DNA from: Streptomyces sp. ISL-1
GTDB lineage: Bacteria; Actinomycetota; Actinomycetes; Streptomycetales; Streptomycetaceae
DNA length: 64,000 nucleotides
Reading direction: 5' to 3'
Assembly: GCF_018614585.1 (NCBI RefSeq)
Contig: NZ_JAGGOI010000004.1
Location: 124,001-188,000 of the forward strand
The notes under the pieces were generated by a model, which was not told the DNA's origin, did no database searches, and saw only the letters and a program-made list of their open reading frames with translations. Made by a program: the position numbers and the translations under genes. Shown piece by piece: positions 24,520 through 32,051 of the stretch (position 1 is the stretch's first letter; every line of letters begins with the position of its first letter).

Positions 24520-26043
24520 TCAGCCTGTCGGGAAATCGTCCGGGGTCCTGGTGCGTTCACGGACCCAGACGCCGGCGGGCTTGAGCGGCCCGGTGCCGGT
24601 CCAGGGACCGTTGTTGTCGCAGGTGCCGCCCTTGAAGACGGCGCCGGAGCGGCTGTCGTCGGAGTAATTCCAGTTGGACCAGCTGATCTTTTTGCTCGCC
24701 ATCAGGTCGATGTACTGCTGGGCTCTGCCGAAGTTGTCGCCGCCGTCGCCGGACGCGGTCTGGGTGCCGAACTCGGTGACGAACATGGGGAGTTTGTCGG
24801 CGGCACGGGAGAGAGTGCTCAGGTACTCGGTGCCGTGCGAGGCCGCGTAGAAGTGGAACGTGTACATGATGTTGGACGCGTTGACCGGGCTGTTCACGAT
24901 CTCGGTCTCGTCGGAGTCCTCCGAGACGCCGAGGGAGGACCAGGCCCGGGTGCCGACGAGGACGGGGGTGTCCGGGTCGTTCTGCCGGATGACCGGAATG
25001 AGCTGCTCGGCATAGCTCTTGATCTTCGACCAGCTCACGCCGCTGGGCTCATTGGCGATCTCGTAGAGCAGGTTGTTCTTGCTGGCGTGGCGCCGCGCGA
25101 TTTCGGTGAAGAAGGTCTTGGCGCGGGAGAGGTTGTGGTTCGGGTCGCCGGGGCTGAGCATGTGCCAGTCGACGATCGCGTACATGCCGCGCGCGGTGGC
25201 CTGTTCGATGATCGAGTGGACCAGGTCGGTGAACTTGCGCGGGTCGGTCTCGTAGCCGCCCTCCTGGATGTACATCGAGATGCGAAGGACGTCGGCGTTC
25301 CAGTCGGTGGCCAGGGCGTCGAGCGAGCCCGAGGTCACGCACTGGCTGTACCACTGCAGTCCGTGGGTGCTCATGCCGCGCAGCTGAATGGGCTTGCCGT
25401 ACTGGTTGCAGAGCTTGGTGCCGCACACCTTGAGCTGCCCGTTGATCTCGACTGGGGTCTTGCCGCCGGGGGCGGGTCCGCCCGCGTCGACCGCGAGATG
25501 GTCCACGTTGGGGCCGCCGTCGGCGGTGGTGGCGGCGGCCCGGACGGTGTTGGCGCCGGCTTTCAGATCCGCGGTGATGGTGGCCGTCGTCCAGGTGGTC
25601 CAGGCGCCGGTGCCGGGGAAGGCGCGGGATGTGGCCGCGGCGGCGCCGTTGACGGTGATGTCCATCGCGCGGTTGGTGGAGGTGCCGTTGGCGTATCGGA
25701 TGGTCAGCGACGCACTGCCTGCCTGGGCGGCGTTCACCGTCCACTGTACGTAACTGCCAGTGCCGTTGTTGTAGTTGACGAAGCCGGTGCCGGTGAAGCC
25801 GGTGTGGTTGGACTCCACGACGCCTTGCGAGATGACCGCGTTTTCGGCCTCGTGGGTGATGGCTGCGGCGGTGTCCGCCGCCGGGCCCTCGGACGCTGTG
25901 GGGGCGGCCGGGGCGGTGGGTGCGGCGGTGAGGCCGAGGAGAAGGGCGGCACTGAGCGTGCCGACGCCGCCGAGCGAGCGTAACCAGAACCGTGCCGGTC
26001 TCGTGGGGGTCTCCGTTGCCTGGGCTGGTGGGGGCGGACTCAA
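24520..26043 (-). CDS. Secreted cellulase: CBM35-like module plus GH5 catalytic domain
   Basis: This is a 507-residue exported endoglucanase. A signal peptide (RPARFWLRSLGGVGTLSAAL, cleavage near APAAP) is followed by an N-terminal CBM6/35-type carbohydrate-binding module (about 65-190: HEAENAVISQGVV, GTGSYVQWTVNAAQAG). The GH5 domain (about 205-495) shows IQLRGMSTHGLQWYSQCVT, MYAIVDWHML, the acid/base Glu in YEIANEPSGVSW and the nucleophile Glu in MFVTEFGTQ. Codon 21 is TTA, so expression probably depends on bldA. The start is uncertain: the only in-frame candidate is TTG at 26043 with no Shine-Dalgarno. A palindrome upstream (26082-26094) marks likely repressor control. It degrades extracellular beta-1,4-glucan. 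Confidence 0.9.
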   Translation of the reverse strand: MSPPPPAQATETPTRPARFWLRSLGGVGTLSAALLLGLTAAPTAPAAPTASEGPAADTAAAITHEAENAVISQGVVESNHTGFTGTGFVNYNNGTGSYVQWTVNAAQAGSASLTIRYANGTSTNRAMDITVNGAAAATSRAFPGTGAWTTWTTATITADLKAGANTVRAAATTADGGPNVDHLAVDAGGPAPGGKTPVEINGQLKVCGTKLCNQYGKPIQLRGMSTHGLQWYSQCVTSGSLDALATDWNADVLRISMYIQEGGYETDPRKFTDLVHSIIEQATARGMYAIVDWHMLSPGDPNHNLSRAKTFFTEIARRHASKNNLLYEIANEPSGVSWSKIKSYAEQLIPVIRQNDPDTPVLVGTRAWSSLGVSEDSDETEIVNSPVNASNIMYTFHFYAASHGTEYLSTLSRAADKLPMFVTEFGTQTASGDGGDNFGRAQQYIDLMASKKISWSNWNYSDDSRSGAVFKGGTCDNNGPWTGTGPLKPAGVWVRERTRTPDDFPTG

Positions 26044-26081
26044 CTTCGATGACTGGATGACTGGATGCCTGGACGACTGAA

Positions 26082-26094
26082 AGGAAACTTTCCT
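26082..26094. promoter_or_regulatory. Palindrome AGGAAACTTTCCT upstream of the cellulase
   Basis: This is a 13-bp dyad symmetrical about its central base, 39 bp before the TTG start of the cellulase gene. GGAAA-TTTCC palindromes occur upstream of actinobacterial glycoside hydrolase genes and are plausible repressor sites. The 26044-26401 gap around it also contains a repeated GACTGGAT octamer and a TTGACA element for the gene on the right; I see no further gene. Confidence 0.6.
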
Positions 26095-26335
26095 AACCGG
26101 ATGAAATAGCAGCGTCCACGCCGCCCTGCAAGGGTCATGACAAGAATGGCCAAGCGTCGACTTCGTGTCGCAGCCCGGCGAGGTGATGGGCCGCGCCCGC
26201 TTCTGGGCGTCTGACCCGGTGAATCCGCGCGAGTCGCTGCGCCGGTCCGTGGGCACGGACGCCGGGAGGGAGTCGGCCCGGGCGCGGTGGAGTTCCATTC
26301 GGTAGCGGCCCTGAGAAAAGGCCCCTTGGGCGGGA

Positions 26336-26341
26336 TTGACA
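26336..26341 (+). promoter_or_regulatory. TTGACA, candidate -35 box
   Basis: A consensus TTGACA hexamer at 26336 lies about 50-70 bp before the candidate GTG starts of the hypothetical gene at 26402. A weak TACGGC lies 17 bp downstream at the -10 position. The distance suggests a very short leader or a leaderless transcript. Confidence 0.35.
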
Positions 26342-26401
26342 AGGTGGGCACCACACCGTACGGCGCCTTCGGTGTCTGCGGCGTCGGCTACGGTGCTGGG
26401 T

Positions 26402-27709
26402 GTGGTGATCACCGGAGGGGACTCAGCGGCGCCGGGGACCGCGCTGCTGATCGCGGCCGCGCCGGTCGGCAAGGGGCGTCTGATCGACGCGAGTTCCGTG
26501 CTGCCCGCGCTCGCGGCCGTACCGCCCAGCGCGCTGACCAGCACACCGGCCGCGACAGTGATCGAGCTCGCCGATCCCCTCGATCCGCAGACCGTCCTGA
26601 CCCGGATCCGGTCGGCGGCGGCCGCGGAAGGGCCGCTGTTCGTGTACATCGCCGGGCAGCTCCAACTGGACCGCAAGCAGCGGCTGCTGCACCTCGCGCT
26701 CGCCCGCAGCACACCGACGACGATGCGCTATACAGCGCTTCCCTGGCACTGGCTGGCCGCCGAAACGGCGATCCGGCCCCCTGGCACCACGACCGTGGTC
26801 GTCGACCTGGTCGCCGACGCCGAGGCGTGGCAGCACGTCGCGTCGCAGGGCCTCGCCCTGGGGCACGGCAATCGTCTGTACGGGCGTGTCGCCCCGGCGC
26901 CGCAGCGGCGGGGGCCCGCCGCGACGCCCGACTATCTCAAGGCGTGCGCCGCGATCTGGCGCAGTGGAGCACGCCCGGACCTGGCCGCGCTGCACGAGCA
27001 GGCCGCCGGGCGGGCCGGCGGCGATGGAGCGCTGCTGCTGACGGCCAGTACGTCACCGGCCGAACAGCGGGTCGCGGCCACTTGGGGACCGGCCAGGCAG
27101 ATCGCAGCCCAGCAGATCGCGCCCGAGCAGATCGCGGCCGCACCGAGCCCGGTCACGCACATCGCACCCCACCGGATCGGGACCCCGAGCCCGGCCACGC
27201 AGAGCGCACCCCCGCAGGTCGCGGCCGTTCGGCAGGCTACGGCCCGGCCCGTCGCGACCGCACTTGCCGTGCCCTCGCCCGACGATCCGCATCCGGCGAT
27301 CCTCGCCGCCGCCCAGGCCGGGCGGCACACCGAGGCGGCCGCCGCTGCCGCCGCCTGGGAGCAGCAGGAGTTGCGAACCCACGGGCCTGGTTCGGTGCAG
27401 GCGATCCACTGGCTGGAAGTACGGGCCGATCTGGCCCGGCTCGCGCGGGATCCGGGCCTCAGCTGCGAGCTGTGGATGGCTGCCGCCGAAGCCCGGCTGA
27501 CGCGTCGGCAGGCGCTGGACGACCCGGACGTCGAAGGCGCGGTCGATCGCGCACATCACCAGTGGGAGCAGATTCGGGACCTGCCGCGGGCGCGGGCGCT
27601 CGCGCCCACTCTCGTCAGGCTGCGCCGCATTGTCCCCGGCCGTCAGCGCGGGGCGCTGCAGGTGCTGCAACGGCGGCTGGAAAGCCTGCACTCCGGCCGC
27701 CCGGCCTAG
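26402..27709 (+). CDS. Conserved actinobacterial hypothetical protein
   Basis: This is a protein of about 435 residues that I cannot assign to a named family. The N-terminal half (VVITGGDSAAPGTALLIAAA, then FVYIAGQLQLDRKQRLLHLA and TTTVVVDLVADAEAWQHV) looks like an alpha/beta, possibly caspase- or hydrolase-like, fold. A low-complexity hinge (about 225-300) repeats QIAAQQIAPEQIAA and PSPATQSAPP. The C-terminal half is helical with tetratricopeptide-like features (AAAAAWEQQELRTHGPGSVQ, AIHWLEVRADLARLA). The start is uncertain: GTGs at 26393, 26402 and 26405 are possible, and none has a clear ribosome site. Confidence 0.65.
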   Translation: MVITGGDSAAPGTALLIAAAPVGKGRLIDASSVLPALAAVPPSALTSTPAATVIELADPLDPQTVLTRIRSAAAAEGPLFVYIAGQLQLDRKQRLLHLALARSTPTTMRYTALPWHWLAAETAIRPPGTTTVVVDLVADAEAWQHVASQGLALGHGNRLYGRVAPAPQRRGPAATPDYLKACAAIWRSGARPDLAALHEQAAGRAGGDGALLLTASTSPAEQRVAATWGPARQIAAQQIAPEQIAAAPSPVTHIAPHRIGTPSPATQSAPPQVAAVRQATARPVATALAVPSPDDPHPAILAAAQAGRHTEAAAAAAAWEQQELRTHGPGSVQAIHWLEVRADLARLARDPGLSCELWMAAAEARLTRRQALDDPDVEGAVDRAHHQWEQIRDLPRARALAPTLVRLRRIVPGRQRGALQVLQRRLESLHSGRPA

Positions 27710-28057
27710 AAGCTGCCTCCGGAGTCACCGATCCAGCGCCGGACCACCTGCAGACAGACCACCGCCGCGACGATCAACCGCCTCTGGACGATTCGGACTG
27801 GTCGGCCCCACGACGACCGCCCGCACCACCCGCAAGGCCCTGGACACCGCCACCAACGTCCGCCCGTGGACCGAAGCCGAACGCCTCACCGGCGTCGCCA
27901 TGCCCGCAGCCGTCGCCTGAGCGCGAACCCGACAGGTGCACGCGTGATCCGGCGAGGACATGGCGTAGCTCGGCATGCGGGGTGCCGCATGCCGGAGCAC
28001 CCTGGTCCTGGAGCTGCCTGTCCCCCCGGCCGGCAGCCGGGCAGGAGGTTGGCAGCG
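27710..28057. other. Gap with a possible coding remnant
   Basis: A plus-strand frame ending at 27920 reads LVGPTTTARTTRKALDTATN and then VRPWTEAERLTGVAMPAAVA before a stop. It has protein-like composition and may be the tail of a lost gene, but nothing upstream in frame supports a start. The remainder is the leader of the ABM-domain gene. I call no gene here. Confidence 0.35.
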
Positions 28058-28357
28058 ATGTTCGCGAGGCTGAGCACCTATCAGGGATCACCGGTTCCCG
28101 CGGAGGGAGACCTGACCGCGAACTGGGAAGCGATTCTCGAACGGGTCCAGGACGTTCCCGGCTTCCGGGGCGTGTACTACCTCGTTGACCGAGCCTCCGG
28201 GAAGGCCACGTCGCTGACCTTGTGGGAGGACCAACAGACCATGCAGGCCAGCGAGGACCGAACGGCCCGGCTCCGCGAGGAGGTCGCACGGCGGGAAGGT
28301 CAACGGGTTGTCTCGGTCGAACGCTTCGAGGTGGGATACAGCCACCTGGAGCCATGA
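28058..28357 (+). CDS. ABM-like (dimeric alpha-beta barrel) small protein
   Basis: This 99-residue protein has the ferredoxin-like ABM fold: MFARLSTYQGSPVPAEGDLT, VPGFRGVYYLVDRASGKATS, LTLWEDQQTMQASE and EVARREGQRVVSVERFEV. The ATG at 28058 has a good ribosome site (CAGGAGG, 8 bases upstream). Members are often small oxygenases, isomerases or stress proteins; the substrate is unknown. It is followed after 126 bp by a CBS-domain protein on the same strand. Confidence 0.8.
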   Translation: MFARLSTYQGSPVPAEGDLTANWEAILERVQDVPGFRGVYYLVDRASGKATSLTLWEDQQTMQASEDRTARLREEVARREGQRVVSVERFEVGYSHLEP

Positions 28358-28483
28358 CAACGCAGACCCCGGCCCACCCGCGCGCGGCGCTCCGGCTCGC
28401 CGACGGACCCGGGGAGCGGTGTTGCGCCATTCGTGTTGTGATCGATGGCGAAGGACACAACGCTCTCGAGGACGGGAGGAATC

Positions 28484-28942
28484 ATGGCTGAGAAGCTGCG
28501 AGCCCGAGACATCATGTCCGGTGGCGTGCAGTGTGTCGGTGCGCACCAGTCGCTGTTCGAGGCGGCCAAGATGATGCGCGATCTCGACGTCGGTTGCCTG
28601 CCCATCTGCGGCGACAACAACAGGCTCACCGGCTTGGTCACCGACCGTGACATCGTGGTGAAGTGCTGCGCCGAAGGTATCGACCCGGCGAGCGTGCAAG
28701 CCGGATCCCTCAACGCCAAGGTGCAGTGGATCGATGCCGAGGCAGATGCCACCGAGGTGCTGACGACCATGGAGGAACACCAGATCAGGCGGCTGCCGGT
28801 GATCGACGTCCGGAGCGGCCACCGACTGGTCGGCATGATCACGGAGGCCAATCTCGCGAAGAACCTGAGCGACGAACAGATCGCGGAGTTCGCGAGCCGG
28901 GTATACGCGACTGCTTCGATGCCCGGCCGGTCCGAAGGCTGA
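28484..28942 (+). CDS. Tandem CBS domain protein
   Basis: This 152-residue protein consists of a pair of CBS domains (MAEKLRARDIMSGGVQCVGA, LPICGDNNRLTGLVTDRDIV; then ADATEVLTTMEEHQIRRLPV, GHRLVGMITEANLAKNL). Stand-alone CBS pairs bind adenine nucleotides and act as energy or stress sensors. The ATG at 28484 follows GGGAGG at ideal spacing; an in-frame ATG at 28445 lacks one. It lies convergent to the small lipoprotein gene with only 46 bp between the stops. Confidence 0.9.
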   Translation: MAEKLRARDIMSGGVQCVGAHQSLFEAAKMMRDLDVGCLPICGDNNRLTGLVTDRDIVVKCCAEGIDPASVQAGSLNAKVQWIDAEADATEVLTTMEEHQIRRLPVIDVRSGHRLVGMITEANLAKNLSDEQIAEFASRVYATASMPGRSEG

Positions 28943-28988
28943 GGGGTCTACCCGAGGCTCCCGCCACCAGCACCGTCACGACAAACGC

Positions 28989-29330
28989 TCAGTGGACGAT
29001 GGTGTAGCTGTGCCACGCGGGGGCGCGGGGCGCGGTGCGGTTGGACGTGGCAGTCGCCACATACGTCGTCCCATGCCCGGAGCAGTTGCGGCTGGGATAG
29101 AGGATCATGTCGACCAGGGTGTTGTTGACGACCTCGGTCGCACCGGCGGGCGCCAGGCGGTGGCAGCCTGTGACCAAGGGGTTGGACACCATCACAGGGC
29201 GCTCCCCCTCGGTCGCATACGAGACGGTGCCCACCGCGGTGCGGCCGAGTCCCGAGCAGCCTGTAGCGGCGATGGTCAGGAGCGCTGCCCCGGCGGCGAC
29301 GCGGAGGCGCCGTTGATCGGTCACGGACAT
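28989..29330 (-). CDS. Small lipoprotein of unknown function
   Basis: This is a 113-residue exported lipoprotein. A short basic N-terminus, the hydrophobic stretch VAAGAALLTIAATG and a lipobox-like ATGC (Cys at about 25) predict lipidation. The mature part contains three further cysteines (two likely disulfide partners) and segments RPVMVSNPLVTGCHRLAPAG and NTLVDMILYPSRNCSGHGTT. A good ribosome site (GGAGG) precedes the ATG at 29330. I do not recognise the family. Confidence 0.8.
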   Translation of the reverse strand: MSVTDQRRLRVAAGAALLTIAATGCSGLGRTAVGTVSYATEGERPVMVSNPLVTGCHRLAPAGATEVVNNTLVDMILYPSRNCSGHGTTYVATATSNRTAPRAPAWHSYTIVH

Positions 29331-29458
29331 GGGCAGTCCTCCATGTGCGGAAACGTCCTGGTGGAGGCCACCCTGCCGGGTTCCCGGCAGGGCGGCATCC
29401 GGTGCGCGGCCGGCCGGGGTACAAGCCCCTCCCGACCGCCGGGCTTCCGGGCGAAGGC

Positions 29459-30043
29459 TCAGCGTGGGTCGCGCCCGATCAGACCGAGCAGCCGGTCCTG
29501 CAGCGGGGCATCCGCGGGGACCGACACCTCCGGACCGAACACCTTCACGCCGGGACCGAACGCTTCCGGCGTGCGCAGCATCTCCAGCACTTCCTTCGGC
29601 AGCGCCGACGTGGACGACCACATGCGCTCGACGTCTGCCGGGTCCATCCTGTCGTCCTGTCCGGTGGCCCGAGCGAGGTCCCACCCGTGAAGCACCAGGT
29701 CATCGCTGATGACCTGGTCGATCTGCTGCTCGACCGTCATACGGCCGTTGGGGGTGTCGCACTCCGTCCCCGCACTCTCGGGGTCGTCGAGCACGGCTTG
29801 GATGTCGGCGCGGGCGGACTTGAAGGCTCCCAGCGGGTCGTCCTTCAGCGACGGCGCAGGGCTGAGTGAGCGGCCGAGGGGGCGGAGCATCACGCCGTGC
29901 ATGTCGATGATGTGGCCCACGACGGCCCGGGCCGTCCAGTCCTCACACGGTGACTGGTTGGACCACTGGTCGGCGCCCGCGGCGGCGACCTTGTGCTCAA
30001 AGGCGTCGGCGTGTCGGCGATAACGGTCGGCGATCGCGTTCAT
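29459..30043 (-). CDS. TIGR03086 family DinB-like metal-binding protein
   Basis: This 194-residue protein of the actinobacterial TIGR03086/mycothiol-maleylpyruvate-isomerase-like group has the four-helix DinB fold. Key segments are WSNQSPCEDWTARAVVGHII (with the first metal His) and VISDDLVLHGWDLARATGQD (with the second). Family members bind a divalent metal and many are mycothiol-dependent S-transferases; the substrate here is unknown. The ATG at 30043 overlaps the stop of an upstream small secreted-protein frame as ATGA. Confidence 0.88.
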   Translation of the reverse strand: MNAIADRYRRHADAFEHKVAAAGADQWSNQSPCEDWTARAVVGHIIDMHGVMLRPLGRSLSPAPSLKDDPLGAFKSARADIQAVLDDPESAGTECDTPNGRMTVEQQIDQVISDDLVLHGWDLARATGQDDRMDPADVERMWSSTSALPKEVLEMLRTPEAFGPGVKVFGPEVSVPADAPLQDRLLGLIGRDPR

Positions 30044-30408
30044 GTTCCTTCTCGTTCCCTGGGGGTTGCGGGCGCTTGTCCAGTCGGGCATGACCGTCGC
30101 GCCTTGGGTGGGCAGGGTTGGAACCCTATTGAGGGTGCACCAGTTGGACCGTCGCCGTGGCAAGGACTCATCGGTCGACCGGGGCACGCACCCGTGACGT
30201 CGGAGCACACCGGACGTCCTCCTGCGGTACGCGCGAGTGGCCGGACCGGGCGGCTGTGCCGTGTTCCGGCCCCGGTACCCCGACCTCGACACCGGCCCCG
30301 CCGGGTCACCTGGTCCGCCGCCGCGCCGCCGGGTGCGGCGGTCAGTACGGCCGCGAGGGCAGCGGCCACGCCTGCCGCCGCCATGACGCCGCGCCCTGCT
30401 GAACGCAT
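30040..30408 (-). CDS. Possible small secreted protein, perhaps frameshifted
   Basis: A good ribosome site (GGGGAGG, 6 bases upstream) precedes an ATG at 30408, and the first 33 residues form a convincing signal peptide (MRSAGRGVMAAAGVAAALAA, then VLTAAPGGAAAD). The remaining 90 residues are Arg/Pro/Cys-rich and unlike a real domain. A neighbouring frame from about 30310 downwards (GAGVEVGVPGPEHGTAARSG) looks more protein-like and ends earlier. Either this is an unusual secreted peptide coupled to the downstream DinB-like gene, or the gene has a frameshift just after the signal peptide. Confidence 0.35.
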   Translation of the reverse strand: MRSAGRGVMAAAGVAAALAAVLTAAPGGAAADQVTRRGRCRGRGTGAGTRHSRPVRPLARTAGGRPVCSDVTGACPGRPMSPCHGDGPTGAPSIGFQPCPPKARRSCPTGQAPATPREREGT

Positions 30409-30542
30409 GAAATCCTCCCCTGACAGGGAAGCCAAGTGGCCGTGCAATCGCGATGAACGAGTTGCTCGAACCAGTCGGGGGCAGGACGTGCGCAATGCCT
30501 ACTGCCCCTGGATACTGGGGAGTTAATAAACCAGGGGGTCCC

Positions 30543-31883
30543 ATGGACGAACCGGCCGAGATCGGCCAGCGGGTGCAGCGACTGCGTAACCAACGCGGAC
30601 TGACACAGCGACAGTTGGCCGAACCCTCATACACGCCCGCCTACGTCTCGACCCTGGAGTCCGGCAAGGTCCGGCCCTCCGAGACCGCACTGCGTTTCCT
30701 CGCGGAGCGGCTCGGCACGTCGTTCGAGGAGCTGGCCACCGGACGCCCCGCCCATCTGGCCACCGAGCTACGGCTCGCCCTCACCGACGCCCAGCAGCAG
30801 CTCGCCACCGGGGCCGCCGACGAGGCTGCCGTCCGCTACCGGCGGCTCCTCACCGACGCGGAACACCTCGACCTCGTTCCCGAGCAGACCGAGGCGCTGC
30901 TCGGACTTGGCGACTGCGCTCTGGAAACCGGTGAACTGGCCAATGCCGGGCGGCACTTCGAGGCTGCGGAGCGGCTCCTGGCCGGTGAACCGCTGCCCCG
31001 CCGGGCCCGCGCCATCCGGGGCCGCGCCATCTCGCACCTCCTGGCCGGGGAGTTGCGCTACGCGTGCTATCTCCTTGAGTCCACCATCGACGAGCTCGGA
31101 GCGAGCGGGCTGGCCGACCCCGAGGCGCTGGTACTGCTGTACGCCGCAGTCATCGGCCCGTACATCGACATGGGCGCCCACGCCCGCGCCGCGCACGCCG
31201 CCGAACTCGCCCTGGCGCTGGCGCCGCAGGTCAACGACCCGGCGCTGGTGGCGGGCATGCACCGGCAGGTTGCCCGTACGTTCCTCGCCGAAGGGCGCAC
31301 GGCCGACGCCGACGCCTCGCTCGCCAAGGCCCAGGCGATCTACCGGCAGCTGAGACTGCGGACCGACCTCGCACACTGCCACTGGATGCGCGGCTACATC
31401 CAGGCACAGAACGGCGAACTTGCCCTCGCCGAAGAGGAGTTGCGAACCGCGCGCGACATGCTGACCGCCAAGGGGGCTGTCCTCTATACCGCCCAGGTGG
31501 AGGTGGAGCTGGCCGATGTACTGAGACGGCTCGGGCGGCACGACGAGGCCGCAGGCCTGCTCGCGGCGCTACTGGAACTCGGCGACCAGCACGGCGCGGT
31601 GCACGCGGGCGGCGCGCACCGGCTGCTCGGGCTGATCGCCGAGGAGCGGGGGGAGGCAGAGTCCGCCGAGGAGCACTACGTCGTGGCGCTGGCCCTGCTG
31701 GAGCGCAGCGGAGCCAGCGGCGACCTCGCCGACCTGTGCCGTCTGCTGGGCGACCTGCTGCGCCGCAGCGGCCGTACCGAGGCCGCTCTGGACGCGTACC
31801 GCACGGGACTGGGCCACCGGGCAGCCCCCGGCACGACGACCCTGGGACCGGCCCCGGCGGCTCCGTCGATCCCGCAGCGCTGA
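30543..31883 (+). CDS. XRE family regulator with tetratricopeptide repeats
   Basis: This is a 446-residue regulator. It has an N-terminal helix-turn-helix (about 8-62: IGQRVQRLRNQRGLTQRQLA, YVSTLESGKVRPSETALRFL) followed by about 380 residues of TPR helices (for example LLGLGDCALETGELANAGRH and AARTFL-like units). The architecture resembles streptomycete peptide- or metabolite-responsive regulators in which the TPR domain binds the signal. The ATG at 30543 is preceded by GGGGG about 5 bases upstream. It is the only gene in this transcription unit, and a 39-bp tandem duplication begins inside its last codons (31868). Confidence 0.9.
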   Translation: MDEPAEIGQRVQRLRNQRGLTQRQLAEPSYTPAYVSTLESGKVRPSETALRFLAERLGTSFEELATGRPAHLATELRLALTDAQQQLATGAADEAAVRYRRLLTDAEHLDLVPEQTEALLGLGDCALETGELANAGRHFEAAERLLAGEPLPRRARAIRGRAISHLLAGELRYACYLLESTIDELGASGLADPEALVLLYAAVIGPYIDMGAHARAAHAAELALALAPQVNDPALVAGMHRQVARTFLAEGRTADADASLAKAQAIYRQLRLRTDLAHCHWMRGYIQAQNGELALAEEELRTARDMLTAKGAVLYTAQVEVELADVLRRLGRHDEAAGLLAALLELGDQHGAVHAGGAHRLLGLIAEERGEAESAEEHYVVALALLERSGASGDLADLCRLLGDLLRRSGRTEAALDAYRTGLGHRAAPGTTTLGPAPAAPSIPQR

Positions 31884-31945
31884 GGGCAGTCCCCGGCGGG
31901 GCCGGCGATCCCGCAGCGCTGAGGTCAGCCCCCGGCGGGGCCGGC
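31868..31945. repeat. Tandem duplication, 2 x 39 bp
   Basis: Two adjacent 39-bp copies (31868-31906 and 31907-31945) begin GATCCCGCAGCGCTGAGG and end CCCCGGCGGGGCCGGC. They differ at two positions. The first copy contains the stop region of the XRE-TPR gene, so the duplication carries a spare copy of the gene's last codons and stop. Each unit contains a CCCCGGCGGGG dyad that could form a terminator hairpin between the two convergent regulator genes. Confidence 0.75.
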
Positions 31946-32051
31946 GCAGCCGTGGTCTCGGCGTACACGTGAACGTGCCCGGTCATATACGGTCCGCCGG
32001 GACGCTGCTCAGCACTCCGCTCCCTGTCGTCCTCCGCCGCCCGGCAGGTGT

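Noticed and set aside
26044..26712. N-terminal extension of the cellulase (about 220 residues)
   Set aside because: It runs through the promoter palindrome, lacks conserved sequence and would place the signal peptide in the middle of the protein.
26287..28188. 633-codon plus-strand frame across the hypothetical gene and beyond
   Set aside because: Extremely Arg/Pro/Ala-rich with no motif. It overlaps the better-supported frame starting about 26402 and runs through an intergenic gap.
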